From: Mycolicibacterium lacusdiani
GTDB taxonomy: Bacteria; Actinomycetota; Actinomycetes; Mycobacteriales; Mycobacteriaceae
Length of the DNA: 64,000 nucleotides
Assembly (NCBI RefSeq): GCF_021916785.1
Contig: NZ_JAKCFC010000007.1
Span: forward strand, 1 to 64,000
Reading direction: 5' to 3'
Shown: one piece after another, positions 51,148 through 60,581 of the stretch
How the letters are laid out: every line of letters begins with the position of its first letter
How positions within the stretch are numbered: the stretch's first letter is position 1
Notes under the pieces: model-generated
Database searches by the model: none
What the model was told of the DNA's origin: nothing
Seen by the model: the letters and a program-made list of their open reading frames with translations, nothing else
Translations under genes and position numbers: made by a program

Positions 51148-52643
51148 CCGACGACCCGATCGCCGAGGGCGCCGAGCCGGTCACCGACTACCGCGAGGTC
51201 GCCGCCGATCCCCGGGCTGCCGCGCGCGCCACGATGGTGGTCCTGGCCAGCCGCGTCGTCGTGGCCGCGCTGGGTTGGGTGGGCAGCGTGGTCGTCGCCC
51301 GCTCCCTCTCGTCGGAGGAATGGGGTCAGTTCAGCTTCGTCTTCGCGCTGCTCGGCGTCATGTCGATCGTCACCGATCTCGGCGTCGGCCGCGTGGTGCT
51401 CGCCCACCTGATCGGTGCCGACCGCGACGAAATCGTCCGTACGGCATCGTCGTTCATCGCCCTGCGCACCGTGCTCGGCCTGGTCGGCTACGTCTTCGCC
51501 GTCGGCTACGTGGTGCTGCTGCGCTACCCCACCGAGGTCGTCGTGGCCACCGCCGTGGCGGGTCTCGTGGTGGTGCTGGCCACGCCCAGCCATGCGCTGA
51601 CGGTGCTGTTCCAGAGCAGGCACCGCATGTTCCTGGTCGCCGTGGCCGAAAGCCTGGGACAGGTACTGCAACTCGCGCTCACCATCGCCGCGGCGGTCTT
51701 CGCCCCGGCCCTGCTGATCTTCGTGCTTCCCGTCGTCGCCAACGAACTGTTCAAGCTCGTGGTCAAGGGCTTCGGCGTGACTCGCGACTCCGTCGGCATC
51801 CACCCGTCGCGCCATCTGGACGTGCGGCGGTGGAAGCCCATGCTGGTCGAGGCGGTTCCGCTGGCGATCGGCTTCGCGCTCACCGTCGCGATGATGAAGA
51901 TCGACATCCTGATGCTGAGCCTCATGGACACCTACGACGCCGTCGGCCTCTATTCGATCGGCTACAAGTTCTCCGACGTCATCGACACCTTCGCGCTCGC
52001 GGCGGCCGCGCCGATCAGCACGCTGCTGGTGGCCGCGTGGCCTGCGGACCTCGATGCCTTCCGGGAGCGGACGCGCACCGCGGCAACGTTGTTCGGCCTC
52101 GGTGGCGCCGTCTGCGTGGTGGCGTTCTGGCCGTCGGCCGAGCCGCTCATCCGGCTCCTGTACGGCGAGCGCTTCGCGCCATCGGCCTCGGCCGCGCGCC
52201 TGCTGGTGGTCGGGGCCGCACTCACCGCGCTGATCATCCTCGGCATCTTCCTGCTCACCGCGGCTGGCAAGCAGCGCAGCTACCCGTGGGTCGCCGTGGT
52301 GGGCCTCACCGTCAACGTCGCGCTGAACCTGGTCCTGATCCCGCGACTGTCCTACGACGGCGCGGCGATTTCGACGGTGGTCACGTGGGCCGTGGCGGTG
52401 ACCCTGCTGTGGGTCGTCATCCACCGGACGCTGCCCGTCGGTGGGCTGCTACCGCTACGACAGCTCTCGGTGCTCGTCGCACTCGTCGTGGTGCTGTCGG
52501 CGGCGGGCACCGCCGTGGTGGACCGCCTCCCCGGGCTGTGGCCGCTGGTGTCCGTGGTCGCGGTGGCCGTTCTGGTCGGCCTGGCCTACGCGCTGCGCCT
52601 GCTGGTGGGAGTTCCGCTGCCCGTGCGGAGGAAGTCGACGTGA
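51144..52643 (+). CDS. Wzx-like polysaccharide flippase (MOP superfamily)
   Basis: 499 residues from GTG 51144. About 13-14 hydrophobic helices after a 25-residue cytoplasmic start; ARSLSSEEWGQFSFVFALLG, and a central EAVPLAIGFALTVAMMKIDI, are typical of polysaccharide exporters of the Wzx/RfbX type. It would flip lipid-linked repeat units across the membrane for the Wzy-like protein. Overlaps both neighbours by four bases, so tightly co-translated. Confidence 0.88.
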   Translation: MTDDPIAEGAEPVTDYREVAADPRAAARATMVVLASRVVVAALGWVGSVVVARSLSSEEWGQFSFVFALLGVMSIVTDLGVGRVVLAHLIGADRDEIVRTASSFIALRTVLGLVGYVFAVGYVVLLRYPTEVVVATAVAGLVVVLATPSHALTVLFQSRHRMFLVAVAESLGQVLQLALTIAAAVFAPALLIFVLPVVANELFKLVVKGFGVTRDSVGIHPSRHLDVRRWKPMLVEAVPLAIGFALTVAMMKIDILMLSLMDTYDAVGLYSIGYKFSDVIDTFALAAAAPISTLLVAAWPADLDAFRERTRTAATLFGLGGAVCVVAFWPSAEPLIRLLYGERFAPSASAARLLVVGAALTALIILGIFLLTAAGKQRSYPWVAVVGLTVNVALNLVLIPRLSYDGAAISTVVTWAVAVTLLWVVIHRTLPVGGLLPLRQLSVLVALVVVLSAAGTAVVDRLPGLWPLVSVVAVAVLVGLAYALRLLVGVPLPVRRKST

Positions 52644-53722
52644 CCGATTCGGCTCTGCTGTTCGTCGCGCACACCGGCAACGTGTCCGGAGCGGAGAAGG
52701 TGCTGCTGCGCCTCGTCGCGGCAGCCGTCGGCGAGGGACGGCCCATCACGGTCGCCTGCCCGACCGGCCCGCTGGCCGACCGGCTACCCGACGCCGTGAC
52801 GCACGTCGAGCTGCCGCCGCTGGGTCTGGGCGGCGAGTCGGGCGCGGCCCGCGTCGTCGGCGCGGGTCGACTGCTGGGGCGCTGGGTCCGGGCAGGCCGG
52901 ATCCTGCGGCCGCTGATGCGTCGCGGTGGCACCGTCACCATCGTCAACTCCCTGTTCGCGCTGCCCGCGGTCCGCATCGGCGGCGGTCGGTCCAGCGCGT
53001 CCTGGCTGGTGCACGACACGGTGGTGAACGGCAAGCAGCGGGCCGTCACGACCATCGGCAAGCCCGCGATCCGCAAGGCCGTCGCGGTGTCCGAGGCGAC
53101 CGGAGACCCGTTGCGCGCCATGGGCTTTCCCGTCGTGGTCGCCCACAACGGGGTGTCGTGGCCGGTGCCCCGCCTCGGCGGCGAACTGCACTCGCCGCCG
53201 GTTGTCGGCATGCTCGCCCTGCTGACGCCGTGGAAGGGCCACCGCGTACTGCTCGATGCCGTCGCGCGGCTGCCCCACGTCGAACTCGAGCTGGCCGGGG
53301 GCAGCTTCCCGGGCGACGCAGGCTACGTCTCCGAACTCGAAGCGCGAGCCACCGCCCCCGACCTGGCGGGGCGGGTGCGCTTTCTAGGCCACGTCGACCC
53401 GGCGGCCGCGATGGCAGGGTGGGACGTCGTGGTGTCCGCCAGCGTGCTCCCCGAGGCCGGTCCGCTCAACGTCCTCGAGGCGATGTCCCACGGGCTGCCC
53501 GTGGTGGGCAGCGACCACGGCGGCACCAGCGAGTTCCTCGCAGGCGGTGCGGGTGTGCCGTACCCACCCGGAGATCCGGTGGCGCTCGCGGCCGCGATCC
53601 AGCGGGTGCTCGACGACGCCGAACTGCGCAGCTCGGTAGGCGACGCGGCACGTGCGTACGTCGCCGCCCACCACGACGTCAACGCGACCATCCCGGCGAT
53701 GCTGCATGCGCTGGCGTCCTGA
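52640..53722 (+). CDS. Glycosyltransferase, GT4 family
   Basis: 360 residues from GTG 52640 overlapping the flippase stop. The N-terminal FVAHTGNVSGAEKVLLRLV is the glycine loop of GT-B enzymes; donor-domain motifs are VVGMLALLTPWKGHRVLLDA, VRFLGHVDPAAAM and the EX7E motif in LPEAGPLNVLEAMSHGLPVV. Cytoplasmic, adding a sugar to the lipid-linked repeat unit. Overlaps the glycosidase gene by 17 bp. Confidence 0.88.
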   Translation: MTDSALLFVAHTGNVSGAEKVLLRLVAAAVGEGRPITVACPTGPLADRLPDAVTHVELPPLGLGGESGAARVVGAGRLLGRWVRAGRILRPLMRRGGTVTIVNSLFALPAVRIGGGRSSASWLVHDTVVNGKQRAVTTIGKPAIRKAVAVSEATGDPLRAMGFPVVVAHNGVSWPVPRLGGELHSPPVVGMLALLTPWKGHRVLLDAVARLPHVELELAGGSFPGDAGYVSELEARATAPDLAGRVRFLGHVDPAAAMAGWDVVVSASVLPEAGPLNVLEAMSHGLPVVGSDHGGTSEFLAGGAGVPYPPGDPVALAAAIQRVLDDAELRSSVGDAARAYVAAHHDVNATIPAMLHALAS

Positions 53723-54800
53723 TCTCCGGCGCGCGGCGCTGGCACTGGGTCTCGGGCTGGCCATGGTCGTCGGCCTCTTGCTGCTGACCGTCGCGCGGGC
53801 CGACGACGCGTCGGACTGTCGCGCCGCCACGGCCAAGGGACGCGTCGGCGCCGCACAGGGCTCCGACGTCCTCACCATGTCCGACGACGACCTGGCGACG
53901 CTGCTGGATCGCGTGACGGCGGCGGGGATGTGGTCGATGCGCATCGACGTCGACTGGACCCGTGTCGAACCCCGGCAGGGCAGCATGGACTGGTCCGACG
54001 TCGACAGGGTGGTCGACGCGGTCAGTGCCCGTGGCCTCTGCCCGCTCGGCCTCGTCACCTACGCTCCCGACTGGGCGTCGGACCATCCCGATGCCAGCGG
54101 CGGATACTTCGCCCCGACCGACCCCGAGTCCTTCGCGGCGTTCGCGGCCGCGGCGGCGCGGCGCTACGGATCCCGCATCTCGGTGTGGGAGGTGTGGAAC
54201 GAGCCGAACACCGTCAACTACTTCAGGCCCAAGCCCGATCCGGCCCGGTACGGCCTGTTGCTCGCCGCCACCTACCGCGCGATCAAGGCCATCGACCCGG
54301 ACGCGACGATCCTGTCGGGCGGGCTGGCACCGGCCGAGGACAACGGTCGCGACATCGCGCCCCTGACGTTCCTACGGGGGCTGTACGCGAACGGCTCGAA
54401 CCGGTACTTCGACGCGTTCGCGATCCACCCGTACACCTACCCCGCACTGCCCGACGATCCCAGCACGGCGGAGTGGAACACCGCGCAGCGGATGTGGGAC
54501 ATGCGCACCGTGATGGTCGACGGCGGCGACTCGTCGAAGACGATGTGGATCACCGAGTGCGGTGCACCGACCGGAACCGGCCGACGCGCGGTGTCCGACG
54601 CGGTACAGGCCGACACGTTGCGTCAGTTGCTCGCGGTCGCGGAGAACACGCCGTGGATCGGTGCCGCATACGTGTACGGCATGCGCGACAGTGGATCCGA
54701 CGCAGGCGACACCGAACAGAACTTCGGCATCCTGCGGCGCGACTTCACTCCAAAACCCGCCTACGACGTGGTCCGCGGGTTCGGGGAGGCGGGCACGTGA
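53706..54800 (+). CDS. Exported glycoside hydrolase, clan A (GH39/GH5-like, PslG type)
   Basis: 364 residues from ATG 53706. A single N-terminal hydrophobic segment (ALALGLGLAMVVGLLLLTVA) serves as signal or anchor. The TIM barrel shows the clan GH-A residues: acid/base Glu in SVWEVWNEPN and nucleophile Glu in MWITECGAP. A glycosidase within a polysaccharide cluster, like PslG of Pseudomonas, may trim or release the polymer or clear periplasmic material. The substrate is probably the polymer made here. Confidence 0.8.
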   Translation: MRWRPDLRRAALALGLGLAMVVGLLLLTVARADDASDCRAATAKGRVGAAQGSDVLTMSDDDLATLLDRVTAAGMWSMRIDVDWTRVEPRQGSMDWSDVDRVVDAVSARGLCPLGLVTYAPDWASDHPDASGGYFAPTDPESFAAFAAAAARRYGSRISVWEVWNEPNTVNYFRPKPDPARYGLLLAATYRAIKAIDPDATILSGGLAPAEDNGRDIAPLTFLRGLYANGSNRYFDAFAIHPYTYPALPDDPSTAEWNTAQRMWDMRTVMVDGGDSSKTMWITECGAPTGTGRRAVSDAVQADTLRQLLAVAENTPWIGAAYVYGMRDSGSDAGDTEQNFGILRRDFTPKPAYDVVRGFGEAGT

Positions 54801-54924
54801 GAGTTTGCGAACCGATCCATGCGGTTAGCCATATCCCGCGGACGATCTCGGTAGCATCGGGATCCCACGTCGACGACACCTCGGGTCGCAATACTGCGCC
54901 CGGGCAACCGAAGGAGTCCGGTTG
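54801..54924 (+). promoter_or_regulatory. Internal intergenic region of the polysaccharide cluster, probable second promoter
   Basis: The only sizeable gap (124 bp) in an otherwise overlapping cluster. TAGCAT at 54852-54857 is a plausible -10, and an AAGGAG ribosome binding site (54911-54916) serves the Wzz-like gene. A separate transcript for the chain-length, third glycosyltransferase, acyltransferase and lipase genes is likely. Confidence 0.4.
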
Positions 54925-56169
54925 GTGACCGTGGAGGACCCGGTGCACCGGGGTGACGTACCGCCGCCCGTCGACTTGGCAGGACACCTGCGCGAGTTCG
55001 CACGCGCACTGGTGCCCGCGCTGGTCGTCGCACTGATCGTCGGCGGGCTCGTCTTCGCCTTGCGAACGATGTTCGCCGAGAAGGAGTATGCCGCCAATCT
55101 GGTCACCGAGATCACGCCATCGGGCGAACTGGTGCCCGGTGACGCGTTCGTCGAGCAGATGCGCGCTCCGTTCATGGGTCTCGCCCAGGACACCACGGTG
55201 CTCGACCAGGTGCTCTCCGAGGTGGACACGGACTGGGACGCCCAGACGCTGAGCGAGCACGTCGAGTTGTCCAAGGGACCGGCGCCGCAGATCCTCGTCT
55301 TCACGGCGACGGCCGGTTCACCCGAACTCGCCGAGCAGATCGCCCGGTCCATGGTCGTGACGGTCAGCCAGGCCGCGTTCGCCAACCACAGTCGCGAGAT
55401 CAGCGCGCAGCTCGACCAGATACAGGCGTCCATCGGTGCCGAGGAGGCGCGCAACGCGACGCTGCTGCCCGAGGACCCGGCCAGGCCCGAGTCGGACCGC
55501 CAACTCGCCGAACTCCGAGGACAATTGGCGACGTTGCAGAACTCTGGTGGCGACACGCTGACGCTGCTGGCGAGCCCCGCCCAGGACACGTCGCCGGTAT
55601 CGCCACAACCCGTGTCCGAAGGGCTCGTCGCGGGTGTGGTGACCCTGATCGTCGTCGCCGAACTCATCGTGGCGTGGCGCAGCCGGATCGGGAAGAAGCC
55701 CAACCGAACCTGGGCGAGGCGGGTCGCGCGGCGCTACGGCGCACACTTCGACCCGTCCTCGGTGCCTGCCGGAGAACTCGACCCGCTGACGTCGGCCAAG
55801 CTGGTGCAGGCCATCCGCGACGGCAGACCCGCACTGCTCCTCGTCGGCGAACACGCCGCCGCGCCACCGTCACTCACCACGGCTCGAGATGCCGACCGCG
55901 GTCGGTTCCGCACGCTGTTCGACGCGCCGCTGGCCAGCCCGTGGTGGCAGCGGGTGAATGCCGGGGCCGCGGGCACCGCCGTCGTAGTGGTGTCCGTCAC
56001 CGGAACCGACCGCGCGGCAGCCGAACGCGCACTGCGCCAGTTGGCGGACCTGCGCGTGCCGCGAAACCTGGTGCTGCAACGCGCGCCGGCACGACCGGCG
56101 CCACGCGAAGCCCTCGCCCGAGGCGTCCCCGACCGAGACCACCGAACTGAATCAGGCCCAACACCATGA
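54925..56169 (+). CDS. Wzz-like chain-length / polysaccharide co-polymerase protein
   Basis: 414 residues from GTG 54925, eight bases after AAGGAG. Two membrane segments (about 28-50 and 232-250) enclose a mainly helical outer domain with coiled-coil character (SREISAQLDQIQASIGAEEA). The ~160 residues after the second helix are cytoplasmic but lack the Walker motifs of a tyrosine kinase; a GRFRTLFD-like segment hints at a degenerate one. It would control polymer length with the Wzy-like protein. Confidence 0.75.
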   Translation: MTVEDPVHRGDVPPPVDLAGHLREFARALVPALVVALIVGGLVFALRTMFAEKEYAANLVTEITPSGELVPGDAFVEQMRAPFMGLAQDTTVLDQVLSEVDTDWDAQTLSEHVELSKGPAPQILVFTATAGSPELAEQIARSMVVTVSQAAFANHSREISAQLDQIQASIGAEEARNATLLPEDPARPESDRQLAELRGQLATLQNSGGDTLTLLASPAQDTSPVSPQPVSEGLVAGVVTLIVVAELIVAWRSRIGKKPNRTWARRVARRYGAHFDPSSVPAGELDPLTSAKLVQAIRDGRPALLLVGEHAAAPPSLTTARDADRGRFRTLFDAPLASPWWQRVNAGAAGTAVVVVSVTGTDRAAAERALRQLADLRVPRNLVLQRAPARPAPREALARGVPDRDHRTESGPTP

Positions 56170-57275
56170 CCGCTGAGCGCATCGCCATCGTCCACGAACG
56201 CTTCACGGAAGTGGCGGGGTCCGAGCACGTCGTCGAGCAGCTGGCGCTGCAGTGGCCCGACGCCGAGGTCTACGCCAGCATCGTCCGGCCGGAAGGCGTC
56301 TCCCCCGGGCTGAGCCGGCCCCCGAATGCGACGTGGCTCAATCCGATCTACCACCGCGTGCTGCGGGAGAAGTCCTACGCGCCGGTGATGCCGTTGATGC
56401 CGAGCGTCTTTCGGCGACTCCCGATCGGTGACGTGCAAGCCGTGATCGCCAGCCATCACGCCTTCGCCACCCAGTCGGTGTTCGCAACCGACGCACCAGT
56501 CATCGGCTACGTGCACAGCCCCGCCCGCTGGGCGTGGGATGCCTCGCTGCGCGCGGGTGAGGGCGGCGGAGCGCTGGGGGCGGCCATCCTGACCGGGCTG
56601 GCGGCGATCGCCCGCCGCGGCGAGACGAAGGCGGCCCCGCGGCTGCACACCGTCGTCGCGAACTCCTCGGCGGTGGCGCAACGCATCTCGGAGTGGTGGA
56701 ACCGCGAGGCGGTGGTGGTGCACCCACCCGTCGACACCCACGGGTTCACGCCCGACCCCGGCATCGAACGCGAGGACTTCTTCCTGCTCGCCGGCCGTCT
56801 GGTGGCCTACAAGCGGCCCGATCTGGCTATCGAGGCAGCGCGGCTGGCCGACGTTCCGCTCGTGGTCGCCGGCGACGGCCGCGCCATGAAGGCGTGCCGC
56901 GAGATCGCTGGGCCCAAGACGACGTTCCTGGGCCGTGTCCCGCACGAGCAGCTGCTGGACCTGCACCGCCGCACCCGTGCCCTGCTGATGCCCGGCGTCG
57001 AGGACTTCGGCATCGTGCCCGTCGAGTCGATGGCCACCGGCACACCGGTGATTGCCCTCGACGAAGGCGGTGCCGTCGACACCGTCGTACCGGGCGTCAC
57101 GGGACTGCACGTGGCCGAGGGTTCGGACCGGCAGGTCGCCGACGGCTTCGCTTCCGTCATGCGCGATTTCGACCCGGCGCAGTTCGACGCGACGCGAATC
57201 CGCGCCTGGGCGGAGGGCTTCTCCCGCGACACCTTCCGCCGTCGGATGCAAGAGGTCGTCGATGCCGCCGTCTGA
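56166..57275 (+). CDS. Glycosyltransferase, GT4 family
   Basis: 369 residues from ATG 56166, overlapping the Wzz-like stop by four bases. It starts AIVHERFTEVAGSEHVVEQL, has GYVHSPARWAWDASLR in the acceptor domain, and FFLLAGRLVAYKRPDLAIEA plus the EX7E motif in GVEDFGIVPVESMATGTPVI in the donor domain. This pattern is typical of mannosyl- or related sugar transferases in polysaccharide clusters, although the sugar cannot be read. Overlaps the acyltransferase gene by 14 bp. Confidence 0.9.
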   Translation: MTAERIAIVHERFTEVAGSEHVVEQLALQWPDAEVYASIVRPEGVSPGLSRPPNATWLNPIYHRVLREKSYAPVMPLMPSVFRRLPIGDVQAVIASHHAFATQSVFATDAPVIGYVHSPARWAWDASLRAGEGGGALGAAILTGLAAIARRGETKAAPRLHTVVANSSAVAQRISEWWNREAVVVHPPVDTHGFTPDPGIEREDFFLLAGRLVAYKRPDLAIEAARLADVPLVVAGDGRAMKACREIAGPKTTFLGRVPHEQLLDLHRRTRALLMPGVEDFGIVPVESMATGTPVIALDEGGAVDTVVPGVTGLHVAEGSDRQVADGFASVMRDFDPAQFDATRIRAWAEGFSRDTFRRRMQEVVDAAV

Positions 57276-58509
57276 CCGCTGGTACCGCTCGACGGTGCTC
57301 GACCGGGCGCTCGCCCCGAGTCGCACCGTTGCCACCGTCGGTCCCGTGGCTGGCCTCGACGTCGACCGCGCGCGCGCAGTGCTGACGGCAGCGGAGGCAC
57401 ACCCGCGGGCCCGGCTCGCACTGCAGCCGTCGCCGACCGATCGAAAGTGGTTCGGTGACAACGGCGTCGGTCAGTGCGTGCGCCACTTCGACGACCTGCC
57501 GACGGCGGACCTGGGCGCACTGCTGACCACGGTCCGGCATCAACCGGGCCCGCAGCGACCACTCGATGCGCTGATCACCGGCGACCACGTCGTCGTGGAC
57601 TACTCGCACGGGATCGGCGATGGGCAGTTCGGGGTTGCGCTGCTGTCTGCGTTGAGCGGCGATCTCGACGAGGCGCGGTCGGCATCGCTCGCGCAGGGCC
57701 TTCCACCGGGGGCCACGCGGCGTGCGGCTTTGCGGCACTTCCGCGCCCACCCCGGGGCGACGCGCGACATCGCCCGCCTGCGCGCCGAGAACAAGCCCGA
57801 CGCCGGCGATCGGCCCACCCGGTCGATCGAGGGGTGGCAGGAACACAACCGAAGCGCCACTGCGTATCTGCCGCCCTCGGCGGTGGCCGACGTACGCTCC
57901 TGGGCGAAGGCGAACGCGCCCGGTGCCACCACCGCCTCGGTGACCCTCGCGCTCTGGCGGGCAGCGCTGCGTGCCGCCGGGGCGCGGATCGACGACCGGT
58001 TCATGGTGCTGATGAACTGCAGGCGCTACCTCGCGCCCGAGTTCCAGCAATCCCAAGGCAACTTCGCGGTGGCCATGCCGATCCGCCTGCCGTTGTCCGC
58101 CTCCCCCGCGGAGATCGCCGCGCTGGTGCGCCGCGTCTACGACTCCGGGTGGCCGATCGTGGTGCTGCTGATGGCCGCGGCCAAGTCGCTGATCGGCAGG
58201 GGCGAGACGGGTCTGTTGCCGTCGACGTACGACGCGTCCGGCCGAATCCGCTTGTCCGTCAGCGATCTCGGCCGCCTGCCATCCTTCGATCACGTGACGT
58301 GGGCGGCCGGCGACCGGCCTCCCCAACTGGCCGCGTACCTGGAGCCCGACGGACCGGATGCGGTCACCCTCCTCATCAGTGAACTCGCAGGCGGGCGCAC
58401 CTTCACCGCGACGTTCTGCAGCGCAGTCGTCGAGCCCGATCTCATCGACGCTGCGCTGACCCGGATGTGCAGTGATCCGCTGGGCACACTGCTGGCCGCC
58501 AAGCACTGA
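57262..58509 (+). CDS. CoA-dependent acyltransferase/condensation-fold protein (HxxxD type)
   Basis: 415 residues from ATG 57262. The condensation-superfamily catalytic motif appears as DYSHGIGDGQFG (His-x3-Asp-Gly) near residue 115; a later segment (NCRRYLAPEFQQSQGNFAVA) resembles the second structural motif of PapA and WS/DGAT-like acyltransferases. Position in the cluster suggests acylation of the polysaccharide or its lipid-linked precursor. No signal peptide, so probably cytoplasmic. Donor and acceptor unknown. Confidence 0.72.
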   Translation: MPPSDRWYRSTVLDRALAPSRTVATVGPVAGLDVDRARAVLTAAEAHPRARLALQPSPTDRKWFGDNGVGQCVRHFDDLPTADLGALLTTVRHQPGPQRPLDALITGDHVVVDYSHGIGDGQFGVALLSALSGDLDEARSASLAQGLPPGATRRAALRHFRAHPGATRDIARLRAENKPDAGDRPTRSIEGWQEHNRSATAYLPPSAVADVRSWAKANAPGATTASVTLALWRAALRAAGARIDDRFMVLMNCRRYLAPEFQQSQGNFAVAMPIRLPLSASPAEIAALVRRVYDSGWPIVVLLMAAAKSLIGRGETGLLPSTYDASGRIRLSVSDLGRLPSFDHVTWAAGDRPPQLAAYLEPDGPDAVTLLISELAGGRTFTATFCSAVVEPDLIDAALTRMCSDPLGTLLAAKH

Positions 58510-58510
58510 C

Positions 58511-59710
58511 GTGACCGGCCACGCGGGCAGGCACCACGGCCGGTCGGTGGCCGCGCTGCTGATCGCACTGGCGCTGGCCGTGTCGGGCTGCACCTCCGAC
58601 CCGTCACCCGAGACGACGCCGTCCGCCGCGCCGATCGGGGCACGCGGAACCCTGCTCGGCGAACCGAGCCCGCTGCCCGTCTTCCCTGCGCTCGACCGGT
58701 TGTCGCAGCGCGCGATGAAGGTCCGCTACCAGTCCACCTCCGGGATCGACGGGTCTGCCACCACGGTGTCCGGCGTGGTGTTCGTGCCCAATGGCGATGC
58801 ACCCGAGGGCGGCTGGCCGGTGGCCTCCATAGGTCATCCGACGGCCGGGCTCGGCAGCAGCTGCGCACCGTCGGCCTACCCCGGGTTGATGGGCAACGCA
58901 GGTACCGTCGCGGCGTTCCTGACGTACGGCTTCCTGGTCACCATGTCGGACTACCAGGGCCTGGGCACGCCCGGTCCGCATCCCTACCTCGAACCGAAGT
59001 CGGCCGCCTACAACGTGATCGATGCGGTGCGGGCCGCACGGGAGGCCGTACCCGAGGCCTCGACCTCATGGGTGGGATACGGCGTCTCGCAAGGCGGACA
59101 GGCGGTCTGGGCGGCCAACGAGCTGGCCGCCGAATACGGCTCGGGCCTGAACCTGGTCGGCTCGATCAGCGTCGCGGCTCCCACCGACCTGCGGCCGCTG
59201 GTCGATGCGATGGTCGACGGCACGCTCACCGTCGAGCAGCGCGTCCTGATGCCGAGCATCCTGCGCGGGCTTCGGGCTGCTCACCCCGAGCTGCGCATCG
59301 AGGACTACCTGCACGGCACGATGCTCGAACGGATGAACGCGTTCGCCGGATGCGAGAACGAGAACTCCGAGGTGAAGGGTTCGATCGCTCAGGCTGCGCC
59401 GACGAGTGACTTCACCCCGTCCAGTCCGGAGGCGGCAGACGTGCTGCGACGGATCCTCGGTGACGACGCGCTGCCCCGGCAGCGGGCGAGCGCACCGATG
59501 CTCGTGGCCTACGGCGACGAGGATCGGGTGGTGCTGCCCGCGTGGACCGCGGCGGCCGTGGCGCGTGCCTGCGGGATGGGCGACGTGGTCGACACCGTGG
59601 TGGCGCCGGGCCAGGGCCACGGTCAGTTGGATCTCGGCGCCGTGCCTGCTGAGTGGACCAGTGCGAGGTTCGCCGGCCTGCCTCCGACGAGCACGTGTCC
59701 GCCACCCTGA
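58511..59710 (+). CDS. Secreted lipase-like lipoprotein (LIP family)
   Basis: 399 residues from GTG 58511. Lipoprotein signal with lipobox AVSGC (Cys about 27). Alpha/beta hydrolase with Ser in WVGYGVSQGGQAVW, Asp in AYGDEDRVVLP and His in APGQGHGQLD; the early SDYQGLGTPGPHPYL is typical of the Candida-type secretory lipase family. Last gene of the polysaccharide cluster. It could deacylate the polymer or an outer lipid and so balance the acyltransferase encoded just upstream. Confidence 0.82.
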   Translation: MTGHAGRHHGRSVAALLIALALAVSGCTSDPSPETTPSAAPIGARGTLLGEPSPLPVFPALDRLSQRAMKVRYQSTSGIDGSATTVSGVVFVPNGDAPEGGWPVASIGHPTAGLGSSCAPSAYPGLMGNAGTVAAFLTYGFLVTMSDYQGLGTPGPHPYLEPKSAAYNVIDAVRAAREAVPEASTSWVGYGVSQGGQAVWAANELAAEYGSGLNLVGSISVAAPTDLRPLVDAMVDGTLTVEQRVLMPSILRGLRAAHPELRIEDYLHGTMLERMNAFAGCENENSEVKGSIAQAAPTSDFTPSSPEAADVLRRILGDDALPRQRASAPMLVAYGDEDRVVLPAWTAAAVARACGMGDVVDTVVAPGQGHGQLDLGAVPAEWTSARFAGLPPTSTCPPP

Positions 59711-59761
59711 CGTGACACTTTTCACCGGCCATGTAAGGCAATCCTTGGTCGACACTCTAAT

Positions 59762-60562
59762 GTGACGGTGAACAGTGCCCGCGATCCTCGAGGATGGTCT
59801 GCAGTGAGTGGTGAACAAGCCGGACTCCGTCTACTGGTCGTCGGAGCCTCGTCGGGCATCGGGCATGCCGTCGCGACCAGCGCGGCGTCACTGGGCGCCA
59901 AGGTGGCGGTCGCCGCACGGCGGATGGACCTACTGAACGAACTGGCGACGGCGATCGGCGGGTTCGCGTTCGAACTGGACGTGGCCGACACCGCCTCGAT
60001 CGGTCCGGTCGTCGATGCGGCGGCCGTGGCGCTCGGCGGGCTCGACGCCGTGGTGTTCACCAGCACCGTCATCCCGTTCGCCCACATCGAGGACACCGAC
60101 GTCGTGACGTGGATGCACGCGTTCACCGTGAACACAGTCGGTGCCAACAACGTGCTGCGCGCGGCGTTGCCGCACCTGTCGGAGGACGGCGTCGTGCTGG
60201 TCGCCTCCAACAACGACGTCGGCCGTCCCAGGGCGGGCGTCGCGGCCTACGGTGCGAGCAAGGCCGCGCTCGACGAGATCCTGCTCGCCTGGCGCAACGA
60301 GCATCCCGAGCTGTCCATCGTGCGCGTCGGGATCGGTCCGACGCAGGACACCGAGATCCTCCGCGGCGCCGACCGGGAGCTGCTGTCCCAGTTGATGAAG
60401 TCGTGGGTCGAGCACGGCCAGCTGCCCGAGCAGATGTCGCAGTTGCAGGACGTGGCGAACACCCTGGTGTCGCTGGTGATGGCGGCCGTCGCGAACCCCA
60501 GCGTCGTGCCGGAGGTCGTGCAGTTGGCACCGCGCATCCGTCGGGGCGTCAAGCGCCCGTAG
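59762..60562 (+). CDS. Short-chain dehydrogenase/reductase-like protein
   Basis: 266 residues from GTG 59762 (GTG 59768 also possible). The cofactor motif is VVGASSGIGHAVA, and YGASKAALDE keeps Tyr and Lys; the usual NAG is replaced by TSTVI and the catalytic serine region reads LVASNNDVG, so activity may be altered. Substrate unknown. It is separated from the polysaccharide cluster by 51 bp. Confidence 0.78.
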   Translation: MTVNSARDPRGWSAVSGEQAGLRLLVVGASSGIGHAVATSAASLGAKVAVAARRMDLLNELATAIGGFAFELDVADTASIGPVVDAAAVALGGLDAVVFTSTVIPFAHIEDTDVVTWMHAFTVNTVGANNVLRAALPHLSEDGVVLVASNNDVGRPRAGVAAYGASKAALDEILLAWRNEHPELSIVRVGIGPTQDTEILRGADRELLSQLMKSWVEHGQLPEQMSQLQDVANTLVSLVMAAVANPSVVPEVVQLAPRIRRGVKRP

Positions 60563-60581
60563 CTCCGGGAAGATTGGCGTC

